Notes: generated by a model not told the origin, from the letters alone. 64,000 bases of DNA from Tolypeutes matacus (GCA_026826555.1 JAKSZT010053883.1:32407282-32471281), one strand, 5' to 3'. Positions 1-11,790 are shown, numbered from the stretch's first letter. Translations and numbers: made by a program.

Positions 1-1084
1 TATGATTTCTAGTTCTGACTGAGAAGTGTTAGTTTCAGAAGACTTCTCTAAGCATATAATTATGCATAAGCTTATAGACACACACTCACACAATGCAATT
101 CTATATAAAGATGTCTACATTAATCCCATTTATTTTCTGTTTTCTAGAATAATGATCTCTATACTTTTTGGTCACATTCTCCTATTGGTAAAGAAAAAAA
201 TTTTGAGCATGTACTCCCATTATATTTTACTTATTTATAATTATATTACATATAAAACAATAGCAAAAATTGACATTTGTAAAGGACAGAATAGAAGTTC
301 TGATGTTTTTCCTCTGCCCCAACATCCCAGGGTACAGCCACCTTACTTTGACGCTGTTCTAGATTCTACAATGTGTCAGTTAAGAATTGCTAAAGGATCT
401 CAGACAGGTATTCTGTTGACATGCCTACATGTTCACCAAACCTAATGAAAATTTTTAAAATGCTCTTAGGCTTCGACTCCCTAAACTGTTTTAAGTTTTT
501 CCTTACCCCAAAGCAATAAAACCAGCTCCATAAACACATCATCCTCAATTTTTTTTTTTAAGCCCAGTTTTAAAGGTTAGTTTTTTTAATTTAGCCCTCT
601 CCTAAATCTCTATCCCTCTCTCTGCTACTGTATAAGTTATTGTCTTTTTGCTCCATTTGTTAGCTAATCATGACCTGTTTCTCTTTACTGTTGCCTTAAA
701 CTGTTATTAACTATTTGTGTTAATTTGACTTTTCCCTTCAGCAGAATTCTATATGCCTTATGCTAAAAAAAACTGTGCTTCACCTCTGTGTCTCCCTACA
801 GTGTCTCAAATGGTTCTTGAACATCATATGTGGGTGTGAATTTTATGTGAAGCAGTTTTCTTTGTAAGATAAAAAGTGCAATTAGTTTCTTAATAATTAA
901 GTATGACGTTAGGTTAATTCAGTTACACATTCACATATTTACTGTGGAGGAATTATAGAATGAAATATATTAATGCTTTAAAAAAAACAATTGTATTTTT
1001 ATCTACTAGTGATAGACATGTGAATACTGAAATTAAAAATACAATGCCATTTACAATCATTCAATCACTCAAAAAATAAAAGGA
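1..1084. other. AT-rich non-coding sequence, RHBDL2 intron
   Basis: No recognisable exon or clear repeat. The 139-codon open frame at 26-445 has no domain and AT-driven composition, so I do not call it a gene. The stretch should be intronic in RHBDL2 if its next exon is to the left. Confidence 0.5.
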
Positions 1085-1302
1085 ATACTTAAGTTAAATC
1101 TAATAAAACATGTACAGGACTTCTATGCAGAAGATCTGAATGAATGGACAGACATACCATGTTCATGGATTAGAAGACTCAAATAGTAAAGATGTCAATT
1201 CTCCCCAAATTGATATAGAGGTTTAATACAGTTCCTATTAAAATTGCAGCAAAAGTTTTTACACATATAGACAAGATTAATATAAAATTTATTTGGAAAG
1301 AG
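1085..1302 (+). mobile_element. L1 fragment (left part of host L1 'A')
   Basis: Matches the L1 ORF2 C-terminal region; the same region occurs at about 26880-27100 in the fuller L1 of this window. It is broken at 1302, within a sequence encoding KFIWK, by another L1 and resumes at about 6104. Confidence 0.85.
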
Positions 1303-2573
1303 GACAACCAGCAAGATGGCGGCAGAGTAAGGAGCTCTTAGAGTCAGTTCATACTACTGGGCAGTTAGTAATCACCCAGAGCTATCTAAAGCACCTGTTT
1401 GGGGGCTCCAGGAGACCAGAAGCTCATCCTTCAACATCCTTGGAAGAATAGAAGGAGGAGAATGCCCATCCGCAGAGAAGATTCATAAGTAGAGCACCCC
1501 ATGCTGTGGAGGCTGGTGCCCATCCTCCAATGGCAGCACAAGCCACCTCGGGAGCTATTCTGTGGCTGGAATTGGAAGCTCCATTTCCAAAAACAGGGGA
1601 GGAAGAGACAGTTGGGCACCAACTTCAGCTACTGATTAGTAAATTTAGCTGGCTAAAGTATAATCCTAAGAACAGCTAAAGTTTGAACCTGTCCAAGTCA
1701 GAAAGAGGCTGGTAACTGCCAGTTTAACTCCACCCCCAGCATGAGGGTGGACTGAAAATCACAGTGCTGGTAGGGACTGGCTTCTTTCCACCCAGATTGG
1801 ACTGCAGACCTATCCTAGGCTCCAGCCCCACCTCTAGCAGGGAGGAAGCTGGCAGGACCTGCACCAGCTTCTCAAGGTAACTGCAGGTATATTCAGCTGA
1901 CACAGACTGAATAGTCAGAAGTCAACTGGGGCAACTGAGGTCATTTTGGACCCTCACAACATAGATTGGTGCCCACACGCCAGCTCCATCCCCAGGCAGG
2001 GGAGTAAGGACATGCCTTCATCAGTCTCTCCGGGAAACTACAGTCTAGGCCTGCATGACTTGGATTATTACACACAGCTGTGGCTCTGTCCCTACCCCTG
2101 GCAAAGTAGAAAGGTGGGAGAAGCTTCATCAGTCCCTGAGGCAACGCGGACAGCTTGAGCCTCCACAGTTTACAGCACCAACTACATCCTCAGCTCCTAC
2201 TACACAAGAGAGCAAGAGAGAAAGGGCAAGAAAGCCCTAAACTAAAGAGAGAAACTACACCCAGAATAAATACATCTAGTAAGCCATATGCCAAGACACC
2301 AACAAAAAAATTACAATCCATACCAAGAAAAAGGAAGATATGGCCCAGTTAAAGGAACAGGATAAACCTCCAGATGACATAAAGGAGTTGAGACAACTAA
2401 TCATAGATGTTCAAAAAAATCTTCTTAATAAATTCAATGAGATCACTAAAGAGATTAAGGATATTAAGAAGACATTGTATGAGCACAAAGAAGAATCTGA
2501 AAGCATACATTAAAAAATAGCAGATCTTATGAGAATGAAAGGTGAAATAAATGAAATTGAAAATACACTGGAG

Positions 2574-2697
2574 CTCTCTCTGCCTAGAAGGGCCCGCACT
2601 AAATTTTGGTGTGTATTTCCATCTTTCTCTCTCGTTTCTCAGCAAGCTCTGTTCTTTCCCCCATTTCCCAATAAATTCTTTTTACTGGCCTAAAAAA
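2574..2697 (+). mobile_element. Retroposed polyadenylated RNA 3' end inside L1 ORF1
   Basis: About 124 bp foreign to L1 ending in AATAAA, then about 20 nt, then poly(A). It is bracketed by near-identical 14-mers (aaaatacactggag at 2560-2573, aaaatacagtagag at 2698-2711). The arrangement is that of an L1-mobilised mRNA or LTR transcript end. Source transcript not recognised; the pyrimidine-rich body before AATAAA resembles the R region of an LTR. Confidence 0.6.
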
Positions 2698-3469
2698 AAA
2701 ATACAGTAGAGTCATTTAACAGCAGATTTGAGGAGTCAGAAGAAAGGATTGGTCAGCTTGAAGACCTGGCCTCCAAAAGCAAACATACAAAATTGAACAA
2801 CTAAACAACAGCAAGAGACATGCAAACATACATGTCATGGGTATCCCAGAAGGAGAAGAGAAGGGAAAAGGGACAGAAGGAATATTTGAAGAAATAATGG
2901 TAGAAAATTTCCCAAACCTATTGAAGGACATAGTATGTCCAATAAGCACAATGTACTCCCATCTGAATAAATCTGAGACACCTACTAATCAGAATGTCAA
3001 ATGCCAAAGACAAAGCGAGAATTCTGAGAGCAGCAAGAGAAAAGCAAGGCATAACATATAAGGGATATCCAATAAGATTAAGTGCTGATTTCTCATCAGA
3101 AACCAGGGAAGCAAGAAGACAGTGGTATAATATATTTAAGATACTCCAAGAGAAAAACATCCAGCCAAGAATCTTATATCTGGCAAGATTGTCTTTGGAA
3201 AATGAGGGCAAGTTTGGAATATTCATAGATAAATAGAAACTGAGAGAGTTTATAACAGAGACCAGCCTTGCTGGAAATACTAAAGGGTGTGCTACAGTCT
3301 GAAAAGAAAAGACAGAGAGAGGCTTGGAAGAGAGCCTAGAAATGAAGCTTATATCAGTAAAAGTAACTAAAAGTGTCAAAAGAGTGGTGAAAACTAAAAT
3401 ATGATAGATAAAACCCAAAGGTCAAAATGGGTGAAATAAAACTGTCTTTACAGGAATAACACTGAATGT

Positions 3470-3857
3470 TTTTTGTCTTTTTTTTTTTTTTAAGATTTAT
3501 TTTATTTATTTGTTACCCGCCCCCCCTTTGTTTACAGTCACTGTCGGCTCTCTGTGTCCATTTGCTGTGTGCTCTCTGTGTCTACTCATCTTCTCTTTAG
3601 GAGGTACCAGGAACTAAACCTGAGGCCTCCCATGAGGAAGAAAGGCGCTCAATCACGAGCCATCTCAGCTCCCTGGTTTGTTGTGTCTCTCATTGTCTTT
3701 CCTTTTTGTGTCTCTTTTGTTGCATCATCTTGTTGCATTGGCTCACCATGGCTGACCACTGTGCCAGCTCACCTTCTCCAGGAGGCACTGGGATCCAAAC
3801 CTGGGACTTCCCATGTGGTAGGTGGAAGCCCAATCGCTTGAGCCACATCCGCTTCCC
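3470..3857 (-). mobile_element. DAS SINE, dimeric form
   Basis: Poly(T) at the left, then two tRNA-like units read on the minus strand, each with B-box-like GGTTC/GGTTT sequence. Short duplicated flanks (gaatgtt/aaatgtt) in L1 ORF2. Confidence 0.8.
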
Positions 3858-4305
3858 AACATCAAATGTTAATGGATTAAACTCCCCAATCAAAGAAACA
3901 GATAAGATAAGAATGGATAAGAAAATATGAGCCATCTATATGTTGTCTGCAAGAGATTCACCTTAGACCCATAAATACCAATAGATTGAAAGTGAAAGGC
4001 TGGAAAAAGATATTCCACGCATGCAATAACAACAACAACAAAAAAAACAGTCACTACACTTATATTGGAAGAAACAGACTTTAAAAGGTACTTGTAATGC
4101 GGAATCTGAGGAAGAAGACAGGAAAAAAATTCCATTTACAATAGTGACAAAAGAATCAAATATTTAGGAATAAAGTTAACCAAGGATGTAAAGCAGTTAT
4201 ATTCAGAAAACTACAATGCATTGTTAAAAGAAATTTTAAAAGACCTAAATAATTGGAAGAACGGTCCATGCTCATGGATTGGAAGACTAAATATTGTTAG
4301 GATGT

Positions 4306-4570
4306 CTAACATTGCAATGACAGGTAAAGGCCATTATATGTCTTGTCATAGCTTACAAAATTGTGCGGGAGAGAGTTTCAACTATAATCCACGCTTAGTG
4401 GCAATGCTCCAATACATGTTCATCAATTGTAACTAATGTACCACACTAATGAAGAATGTTGTTAATGTGGGAAAGTATGGGAGGGGTAGGGAGTGGGGCA
4501 TATGGGAATCCCCTACATTTTTTATGTGTCATTTATGTTATCTAAGTATCTGTAAAAAAAAAAAAAAAAA
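4306..4570 (+). mobile_element. 5'-truncated L1 3'-end (G-rich subtype)
   Basis: Interrupts L1 B between attgttaggatgtc and gatatcaattctaccc. It begins with a segment shared with 53440-53650 and ends in a run of A. Its G-rich 'ggtagggagtggggcatatggg' segment distinguishes this 3' UTR subtype. Confidence 0.7.
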
Positions 4571-5599
4571 GATATCAATTCTACCCAAATTGATATACAG
4601 ATTCGATGCAATCCCAATAAAAACTCCACCAGCATTTTTTAAAGAAATGGAAAACACAATTATCAAATTTATTTGGAAGGGTAAGGGGTCCTGAATAGCC
4701 AGAAAATCTTAAAAAGAAAAAGTGAAGTTGGAGGACTCTCACTTCCACACTTTAAATCATATTACCTAGCTACAGTGGTTAAAAAAACAGCATGGTACTG
4801 GCATGAAAACAGACACATAGATCAATGGTACTGAACTGATGGTTCAGAAACAGACCCTCACATCTGTGGTCAAGTGATTTTTTTTACAAGCCTATCAAAC
4901 CCACTCAGCTCTGGCAAAACAGTCATTCAACAGATGGTTCTGGGAGAAGAAGATATCCATAGCCAAAAGAAAGAAAGAGGACCCCTATCTCACACCTTAT
5001 ATAAAAATTAACTCAAAATGGATCAAAGACCTAAATATAAAAGCCAGAATCATAAAGCTTCTAGAAGAAAATATAGGAAAACATCTTCAAGACCTGGTGG
5101 TAGGTGGTAGATTCTTAAAGAAGGTAAGAGGAGGGCTGAGATGGACTACTGCTGCTTAATGCATGTGGAAGTTTTAATTAACTTTACTGTAAAAATGTGG
5201 AAATGTATGGACTTGATGGTAACACATTATAGTGAGTAATAGCTGGTTTATAAATGACAACATGGGTGAAAGGGTAGTCTAGGGATATAAATGTAAAATT
5301 ATTCTAGAGACTGAAAAATGCAGTAAACCCAGAGGTGAGTGAGAATTGTGGTTGATGGTACAGATACAATAATGTCCTTTGTGAGCTAGAGCAGATGTAC
5401 ATCACTATTGCAGGATGGTGGGAATATGGAGAAGCATGGGAAAAATACAACTGGAGTGACCTAGAGACTGTGGTTAACAGCAATACTGTAATATTTATGC
5501 ATCTATGCCAAAGATGTACTGTGTTGATACTGGGGAAGTATGGAAAAAGAGAATGAAGATGTAAGTTCACAACTTCTGTAATAAAAATATATTTTAAAA

Positions 5600-6095
5600 A
5601 ATAATAATAGGATGTGTTGGGGGGAAAAAATATACCAAATATAAGATATGGACTATAGTTAGTAGTAAGATTTTGACGATATTTTTCATAATTGTAACAA
5701 ATGTCTCACAACAATGCAAAGTGTTGGTGGTGGGTTGATGTTTGTGACCCCTGTATGATTTATGCATGTTTGCTATGTAAGTTTACAACTTTTACTGTAC
5801 ATTAATTGTTTATGTATGTTCATGTATGAGTGATATAAATAATAATAATAGGGTGTTTTGGGGGAAAAATACACCAAATGTAAGATACTTTGGTTAGTAG
5901 TAATATTTTGAAGATGGTCTTTCATCATTTGTTAAAAATGTTTTACAACAATGTAAGGTATTGGTGGTAGAGTGAGGCATGAGAGCCCTGTATGATGTTA
6001 TACTTGTTTGTTTTGTAAGTTCACAACTTTTACTATACACTTATTGTTTATGTATGTTTATGTATGAGTGATATACTTCAATAAATTTTTTAAAT
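5600..6095 (+). repeat. Tandem duplication of the L1 3' UTR tail unit
   Basis: Two copies offset by about 241 bp, each starting ataataatag-g and containing ccctgtatgatg and tgtaagttyacaac. Other L1 tails in the window (39790-40020 minus, 60580-60840 plus) have one such unit. Confidence 0.8.
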
Positions 6096-6972
6096 GAAAA
6101 AAAAATTATGTGGAAGGACAAAGGAACTGACTATCTAAAACAATTTTGAAAAAAAAATGAATAAAGATGAGGGAATAATTCTGCCCAATTTCTAGACTTA
6201 CAGTATATAGCTATAATAAGCAAGACTATGTGGTATTGGCAGAGGGATAGACACATAGATCAGTGTAACAGAATAGAAAACCCAGAAATGGTCCCACACA
6301 ACTATGGCCAATTGATTTTTGACAAAAGTGCAAAAGCAATTCAGTGGAAGAAGAATAGTCTTTTCAACAATTGGTGCTGGAGCAATTGGATGACCATAAG
6401 CAAAAACAAACAAACAAACAAAAACCAACAAAAACCCTCAACCTAAACCTCACACCTTAAGCAAAAATTAACTAAAAATGAACCACAGGTTTCAATGTAA
6501 AGTGCAAAATATAAGACTTTTAGAAGATAACACAGGAGAATATCTTAAGTACCTAGTAATTAGGCAAGATACCAAATGCAAGGTCCATAAAAGGAAAAAT
6601 TGATAAATTGGACTTCATAAAAATTTTTGAAGGTTTGCTCTATGAAAGACCCTGTTAAGAGGATGAACATACAAGGTACTTAACTGAGAGAAAATATTCA
6701 TAAATAAAATAAAATAAAACCTCATATTCAATAAAGGACCACTATCTACAATATAAAGAACTCTCAAAGCTCAAGGGTAAAAATCAAACAATCCAAATTA
6801 AAAGTGGACAAAAGACATGAATAGACACTTCACTGAAGAGTATAATCAGATGGCAAAAAAACACATGAAAAGATATTCACATCACTATAGCCACTAGGGA
6901 AATAAATGCAAATTAAAAACACAATGAGATATCACTGCATACCTATCAGAATGGCTAAAATAAAAACTAGTG

Positions 6973-7210
6973 GGAAGTAGATGTGGCTCAAGTGATGGGG
7001 CTGCCATTTACCATATGGGAGGCGCCGGGTTCAATTCCTGGGGCCTCCTGGTGAAGGCAAGCCAGCCCCGTGCAGCAAGGTGATGCAACAAAGGAAGACA
7101 AGCAGACACAGGAAAAAAAAAAAAAAAACGCACCACAAATGGACACGGCACAAGCAGCAAGGGGGGATAAATAAATAAATAAACCTTTAAAAAAAAAAAA
7201 AAAAAAAAAA
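6973..7210 (+). mobile_element. DAS SINE (tRNA head plus 3' extension)
   Basis: A box (gtggctcaagtgatgggg), B box (gggttcaattcc), extension ending 'agcagcaagggggg' plus (ATAA)n and poly(A). TSD aaaaactagtg on both sides. Confidence 0.9.
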
Positions 7211-7330
7211 ACTAGTGACACCAAATGCTGTTGAGGACGCAGAGAAACTGAATCTCTCATACATTATTGGTGGGAATGTAAAATGGGGCAGCTACTCTGT
7301 ATAACATATTGGCAATTTCTTAAAGAAAAT

Positions 7331-7440
7331 CTGAGCAGATGTGGCTCAGGCAGTTTGAGCCCTGATTCCCACTTGGGAGGTCCTGGTTCGGTCTCTGGTA
7401 CCTCCGAAAAACAAAAAACAAGCAAACAAATGAAAAAACC
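7331..7440 (+). mobile_element. DAS SINE, short form
   Basis: tRNA-like head with A box gtggctcaggcagtt and a degenerate B box, followed by an A-rich CAAA tail. Confidence 0.75.
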
Positions 7441-7444
7441 AACA

Positions 7445-7536
7445 TGGGAGCCAATGTGGCTCAGTGGTTGAGTGCCAGCTTCCCACATACCAGGTCCGGG
7501 GTTCAATCCCCAGCCCTGATACCTAAAAAAAAAAAA
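7445..7536 (+). mobile_element. DAS SINE, short form
   Basis: A box gtggctcagtggttgag and B box gggttcaatcccc, then poly(A). It follows directly on the tail of the preceding SINE. Confidence 0.8.
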
Positions 7537-7620
7537 GATACTACCATTGGGGGAAATTGGGCAAATATTACATGGGCTATCTCTGTATTATCTTTCTGTA
7601 TGTGAGTCTAAAATTGTCTA

Positions 7621-7675
7621 TCCTCGTTAGTATAGTGGTGAGTAAAAAAATAAAATTAAATTAAAAAAAATAAAG
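7621..7675 (+). mobile_element. Retroposed tRNA-Asp 5' fragment with A-rich tail
   Basis: Positions 7621-7644 match nucleotides 1-24 of mature mammalian tRNA-Asp(GTC) exactly; the last A could belong to the tail. An A/T-rich tail (7645-7675) follows. Both sides carry the identical 12-mer taaaattgtcta (7609-7620 and 7676-7687), a textbook TSD. This is not a functional tRNA gene: everything past the D arm is absent. Confidence 0.8.
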
Positions 7676-8290
7676 TAAAATTGTCTAAAAATAAAATGTT
7701 AAAAAAAAAAAACTAAGCATGCAACTAACATATGAACAAGCAATTGTGCTTTGGGGCATTTATCCCAGAAAAATGTAAGCTTATGCTCACACAAAAACCT
7801 GTTCACAAATGCAAATGTTTATAGCAGCTTTAATCTATAATAGCCCAAAACTGGAAACTCCCCAGATATCCTTTAATGGTTGAATGGTTAAACAAACTGG
7901 TACATTCATACCATGGAACACTACTCAGCAATAAAAAGGAATGATTACTGATACATGCAACAACTTAGATGACTCTCCAGGGAATTATGCTATGTGAAGA
8001 AAGTCAGTCCCAAAAGTCTACATAATGTATCAATCTATTTATATTTTTTAAATGACTGAATTATAGAAATGGTGAACAGATTAGCAAGTTGCTAGGAGTT
8101 AAAGAAGGTGTAGGGGCAGGAGGGAAGAGGGTGTAGCTATAAAAAGGCTACTTGAGGGATCCTTGTAGCAATGGAAATGTTCTGTATCTTGACTGTATCA
8201 ATGTTGATATCCTGTTTGATATAGTACTATAGTTATGCAAAATGTTACCATTGAGGGTAACTGGTTAAAGGGTACTCGGGATCTCTAGGT

Positions 8291-8312
8291 ATTATTATTA
8301 TTATTATTATTA
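8291..8312. repeat. (ATT)n microsatellite
   Basis: About seven uninterrupted att units. Confidence 0.95.
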
Positions 8313-8784
8313 CAGAATTTGAACTTGTGCATCCCCACGATCATGTGAGACAATTTTATAAAATCTCATACTATTTACAGATATCTCCTGTCGCTTCTGT
8401 TTCCCTAGAGAACCCTGACTAATACAACCCCTTTAGCTATTCTCTACACTCTTTTGAAGTTATCTTTTTAAATGCAAATTTGTTACTACCCAAAATCATT
8501 AGTCTGTTACATGATCTGGCTTTAGGCCTTTACCGAATATAAGAGCCCATACACCAAACTACTTGTGGTTTCCAATTGTGCAAAACCTTGTCTGACCTTG
8601 AGATTCCTGAGGGCAGGCACAATGGTTATCTTTTGATCTCTAATGGCTTAACCTGCTCCCCAGCACATATTGGGAGTGCGTTAAATCTTGTCAAAGAAGA
8701 AGCCCACTATAAATGTTTATTACCTTTGCTTTTAATCCTGAGAGTCCAGAGGTGTTGATTCTGTATTACCCTCAGAACACTGAC
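8313..8784. other. Intron sequence; LTR-like remnant at about 8385-8430
   Basis: 'ccctagagaaccctgactaatac' at 8403-8425 resembles the end of an old mammalian LTR. Nothing else recognised. Confidence 0.4.
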
Positions 8785-8897
8785 CTGCAATCACTCCTGC
8801 CAGATACACCAGCCCCACTCGATGGCCTTTGTGGACCATTTCCAAAGGAATACCCAAAATGAGCTGCATAACAAGGTTCCCCAGGATGTGCTGAACT
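8785..8897 (-). CDS. RHBDL2: RHBDL2 third coding exon (second TM helix)
   Basis: The acceptor (ctctgcag) precedes exon start 8897, and the donor CAG|GTCAGT follows 8785. The 113 nt complete a Gly codon, add 37 codons and leave one base (phase 1). The product reads VQHILGNLVMQLILGIPLEM..., finishing the conserved HAGxxHxxxN motif of transmembrane helix 2, whose His and Asn stabilise the oxyanion site in rhomboids. It then encodes the loop and start of helix 3 (…LVYLAGVIA). The next exon should carry the catalytic GASGG serine. I did not find it in 1-8784, which is almost all L1 and SINE, so it probably lies outside the window to the left. Compared with the human sequence I remember, LCMQ is LVMQ here and KGLRV is KGHRV; neither is catalytic. 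Confidence 0.93.
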
Positions 8898-10250
8898 CTG
8901 CAGAGATAAACACAGTTGTTAAGTATTATGACTAAACCAAGCAATCCTTTCCCTGGGAGACTAATGGACATTGATGCATTGTTTCTAATTGAGGGATTGC
9001 CTGACTAGAATTCTATTCACTAATTTTTTTTAGTGAAATCTTTTTTATAAATGAAATCTCATATGGACCCTCAAAATGTAAATCAGATAGAGTGTTTTAG
9101 CAGTATAAGTTTATTTTTTAAGTTCCATTTTATACCAATTACTTATAACATCAAACAGAGATCAGTGAGGCTGCTTTAAGGAGCAGAAACGTGAACTTAG
9201 AGGATTTAGACGACAGTTACCCTCTTAAGTCAGCCTCAGCATCTGATTTTGTTTCAGTTGCACAGTATTGAGAAAATCCTAATTCACTCTTACTAAATTC
9301 ACATTTTAATAGGTTTTAAACAGCCTCCCTTGCAATCTCGGGTTATTCTTCAATATAACAGAGATGGCAGAGAAACTTCATTCCCATTTGTACACAAAAA
9401 CATTTACCTAGCAATACTAGCTATAGTTCGTATCTCCATGAACAAAACTTAAGCTTATAACATGAGTGCAGGTATTTTTATTGCAATTTTTAAATAGATA
9501 AAAATATTTTTAAAAATCAAATTCATATTATTTTGCTTGTTAAACCCCAGAAGCATCTCTGCAGAATACCAGAACAAAATTTAAAAAATTGCATTAGAGT
9601 AATCTTTAACTTAGTAGCTATGTAACATAATTGATATTTCAGACTAAACCAAAAATTCAAAACAAAATTGATGTTAGATCTTCCATCAAGTCCAGCAGCT
9701 TTCATATTAGTTTTAGGGCTTATGTTTTTGCATTATAATTTATTCAAAAATATTCAGCAGATCATTGAAATATTCATCAGGCTCTCTGGGGATATCTTGC
9801 AGAAAAGATTACTCACTTTTATGCCCACCAGTGCACCCAGCCACAACTATCACTAGCCAAGCCATCTTCTAAGACATGAGGAATTATATATCTTGCAAGG
9901 ACAGTTACACTAGTTTTTTAGATAGAGACCTCAGACATAAAAAGAAATATGAAATATATGCTCTTGAATTTCAATGGGAAGATCAAAGAATGACATCCTA
10001 TCCTTTGGGAATAGCTTGAGGACAAGGTGACTGATAGCACACTTTCTGCTGCTCAACAACAATATTGGAGGTGGCGTAAAGATGAGAGATTTTTATATAC
10101 CTGAAATAGAAACACTAATTTTTTCATCAAAATCTTATCCACTTTTTAAGATCCAACTTAAATCCATGTCATCATGAAACTATGTCCACCTTGATCTTTC
10201 CCTCTTTCTGTTTATATTACTGTAACTAATCCAGAATGGATTTCCCTTTT
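8898..10250. other. RHBDL2 intron, no repeat or exon recognised
   Basis: AT-rich, apparently single-copy. Open frames are short and without recognisable domains. Confidence 0.5.
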
Positions 10251-10254
10251 CCTT

Positions 10255-10640
10255 TGTCCACCTCCTTTAGCAAGGTTGGAAGAACTAATATTAACTTTCC
10301 CAACCTCTCTTGTAGCTAGGGGTAGACACATCACATGGTTCTGGCCAATGAGATGCAAGTAAGAACACTGCTAGTAGACTTCTAAGAAAGTTTTTATCTT
10401 CTTGACAAGGGATGGTGCCACTGGTACCTGGTACCATCCCTTCCCCCCTTCCCCTTGCCTTGAATAGAGTTTCAGAAGCCAACTTGCAACCATGAGAGAA
10501 AGACCAGTGGACTAGTAGAGATGTCAGTGTTGGGCTTCACTAAACTGCTGAACCAACCGCTTATCTCTGGACTTATTACATGGGAGAAAATTAACCTCTA
10601 TTTTTTGAGCCACTATTAGGTTTTTTTTTTTGTTTTGTTT
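10255..10640 (+). repeat. Old LTR-like (MLT1-like) relic
   Basis: Contains 'ttctggccaatgagatg' and an ending like 'gagccactattaggttt', both typical of old mammalian MaLR-type repeats. Identified by resemblance only. Confidence 0.4.
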
Positions 10641-10704
10641 TGTTTTTTTTGGTACTTTTATCAAAATCATTCCTAACTTATACAACCTCCATATGTGACA
10701 TGTC

Positions 10705-10870
10705 ATACACAGACTTGCTAATGCTTTTTGAGTGTTTACTATGTGTCAGGCACTCTGAAAATCATGTTATAACCATTGTCTCATTTCATCACAACAACCT
10801 TATGAGGTAGGTCCTATTATGACCCCATTTTACAGATAAGGAAATTGAAACACAAAGAGGTTAAGTAACT
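10705..10870 (-). repeat. MIR element
   Basis: Antisense MIR pattern: 'tactatgtgtcaggcactc', 'attttacagataaggaaa', 'agaggttaagtaact'. Confidence 0.8.
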
Positions 10871-10932
10871 ACTGTGTGCTGTAATGCTATATTGCCTTAT
10901 AATACTATTTAGCTGACTCTTCGCCCTTACAC

Positions 10933-11022
10933 TTTTTTTTTTTTTAGGAGGTACTTGGGACTGAACCTTGTACATGGGAAGCAGGCACTCAACCACTTGA
11001 GCTTGAGCTACATCCACTCCCC
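10933..11022 (-). mobile_element. DAS SINE, short form
   Basis: Poly(T), then an antisense tRNA-like body. TSD-like flanks (cgcccttacactt / cacccttatactt). Confidence 0.85.
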
Positions 11023-11429
11023 ACCCTTATACTTTTAAAGTCTTTGAATGCAGGGGCCATGTTTGCTCAGAACATATTTGTTAAGTGGGAAACTAAATTC
11101 TGGAAGTAACTACAGAAATTGAGGTATTCTTGGTGATTCTGGTCTGATCCATGTGTCCTGCCATGGACGCCAATTTAGCCACTGGCCAAGAGTCATCTTT
11201 TCAGGTCCAAGGCAGGGCAGGTCACAGACACGAGTTTGGCCTCACCTGAAGCCACAGAGAGATGGGACCAGCAGTAAGAAGATTCTCATTGTCTGCAGCA
11301 GGCATGGTGAGTCAGTCATGGATTTTAAGTTAGGCTGTGAAAGATTATTAGCATTTAAGAAACTAAGCAAAAAAAAAAAAAAAAAAAAAAAGAAAGAAAC
11401 TAAGCAAATTAAAAGGTGGGCAGTACATT

Positions 11430-11745
11430 TCCTATAGTATGAATTATTCCAGGTGGATAACAGTATTATACAGTCACCAGTATATATTTAAATGTAGTTA
11501 AAAGGGGAAATTTTAGGATATATATGTTACTAGAATAAATTTTTTTAAAAATCCTTGGAACTGCACAACAAAAACAGTGAACCCTAGGTTAAACCATGGA
11601 CTGTAGTTAATAGTACAATTATAAAAGTGTGCTTTTATAAATTCTAACAAATGTACCACACCAAAGTAAGGTACTAATAATAGGGTAGTATAGGGGAATT
11701 CTGTGTTTTATGCATGATTGTTCTGTAAACCCACAACTTCAAGAA
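11430..11745 (+). mobile_element. Old L1 3' end
   Basis: Contains the standard older L1 3' motif (accatggactgtagttaatag..., aatgtaccacacc, tgcatgattgttctgtaaa). Followed by a GA-rich simple repeat. Confidence 0.75.
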
Positions 11746-11790
11746 GAAAGGAAGGGAGGGACAGAGGGAGGGAAGGAGGTGAAAGAAGGT
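11745..11790. repeat. GA-rich simple repeat
   Basis: Imperfect ggaa/gaggg units after the L1 tail. Confidence 0.85.

Larger units (their letters stand above)
1303..6103 (+). mobile_element. L1 'B' inserted into L1 'A'; ORF2 core deleted
   Basis: Starts with an L1-type 5' end (caagatggcggcagagtaag), then a 5' UTR. An ORF1 remnant (about 2270-3240) carries many stops. ORF2 begins near 3850 after a SINE. At about 4105-4120 the endonuclease region jumps straight to the end of reverse transcriptase (RKKIPF-like), so most of RT is missing. The C-terminal ORF2 part follows (4140-5110), then a long 3' UTR with a duplicated tail unit (5600-6095) and an A-rich end. Flanks resemble a diverged duplication of aaatttatttggaaag. 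Contains inserts at 2574-2697, 3470-3857 and 4306-4570. Confidence 0.85.
6104..8290 (+). mobile_element. L1 'A', right part, with several inserts
   Basis: Continues the ORF2 C-terminus from 1302 (TWYWQRDRHIDQ-like, 'INSKWI'-like), then the ancestral L1 3' region (about 7218-8060). Many stops. Interrupted by SINEs at 6973-7210, 7331-7440 and 7445-7536 and by a tRNA-derived insert at 7621-7675. Confidence 0.85.

Noticed and set aside
26..445. 139-codon open frame at the left edge
   Set aside because: AT-rich, low complexity, no domain, and no splice signals in a defensible place.
2918..3418. 166-codon minus-strand open frame
   Set aside because: It is the antisense of L1 ORF1.
1..8784. Searched for the next RHBDL2 exon (catalytic serine)
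   Set aside because: No GASGG-type coding segment with splice sites seen; the interval is mostly L1 and SINE.
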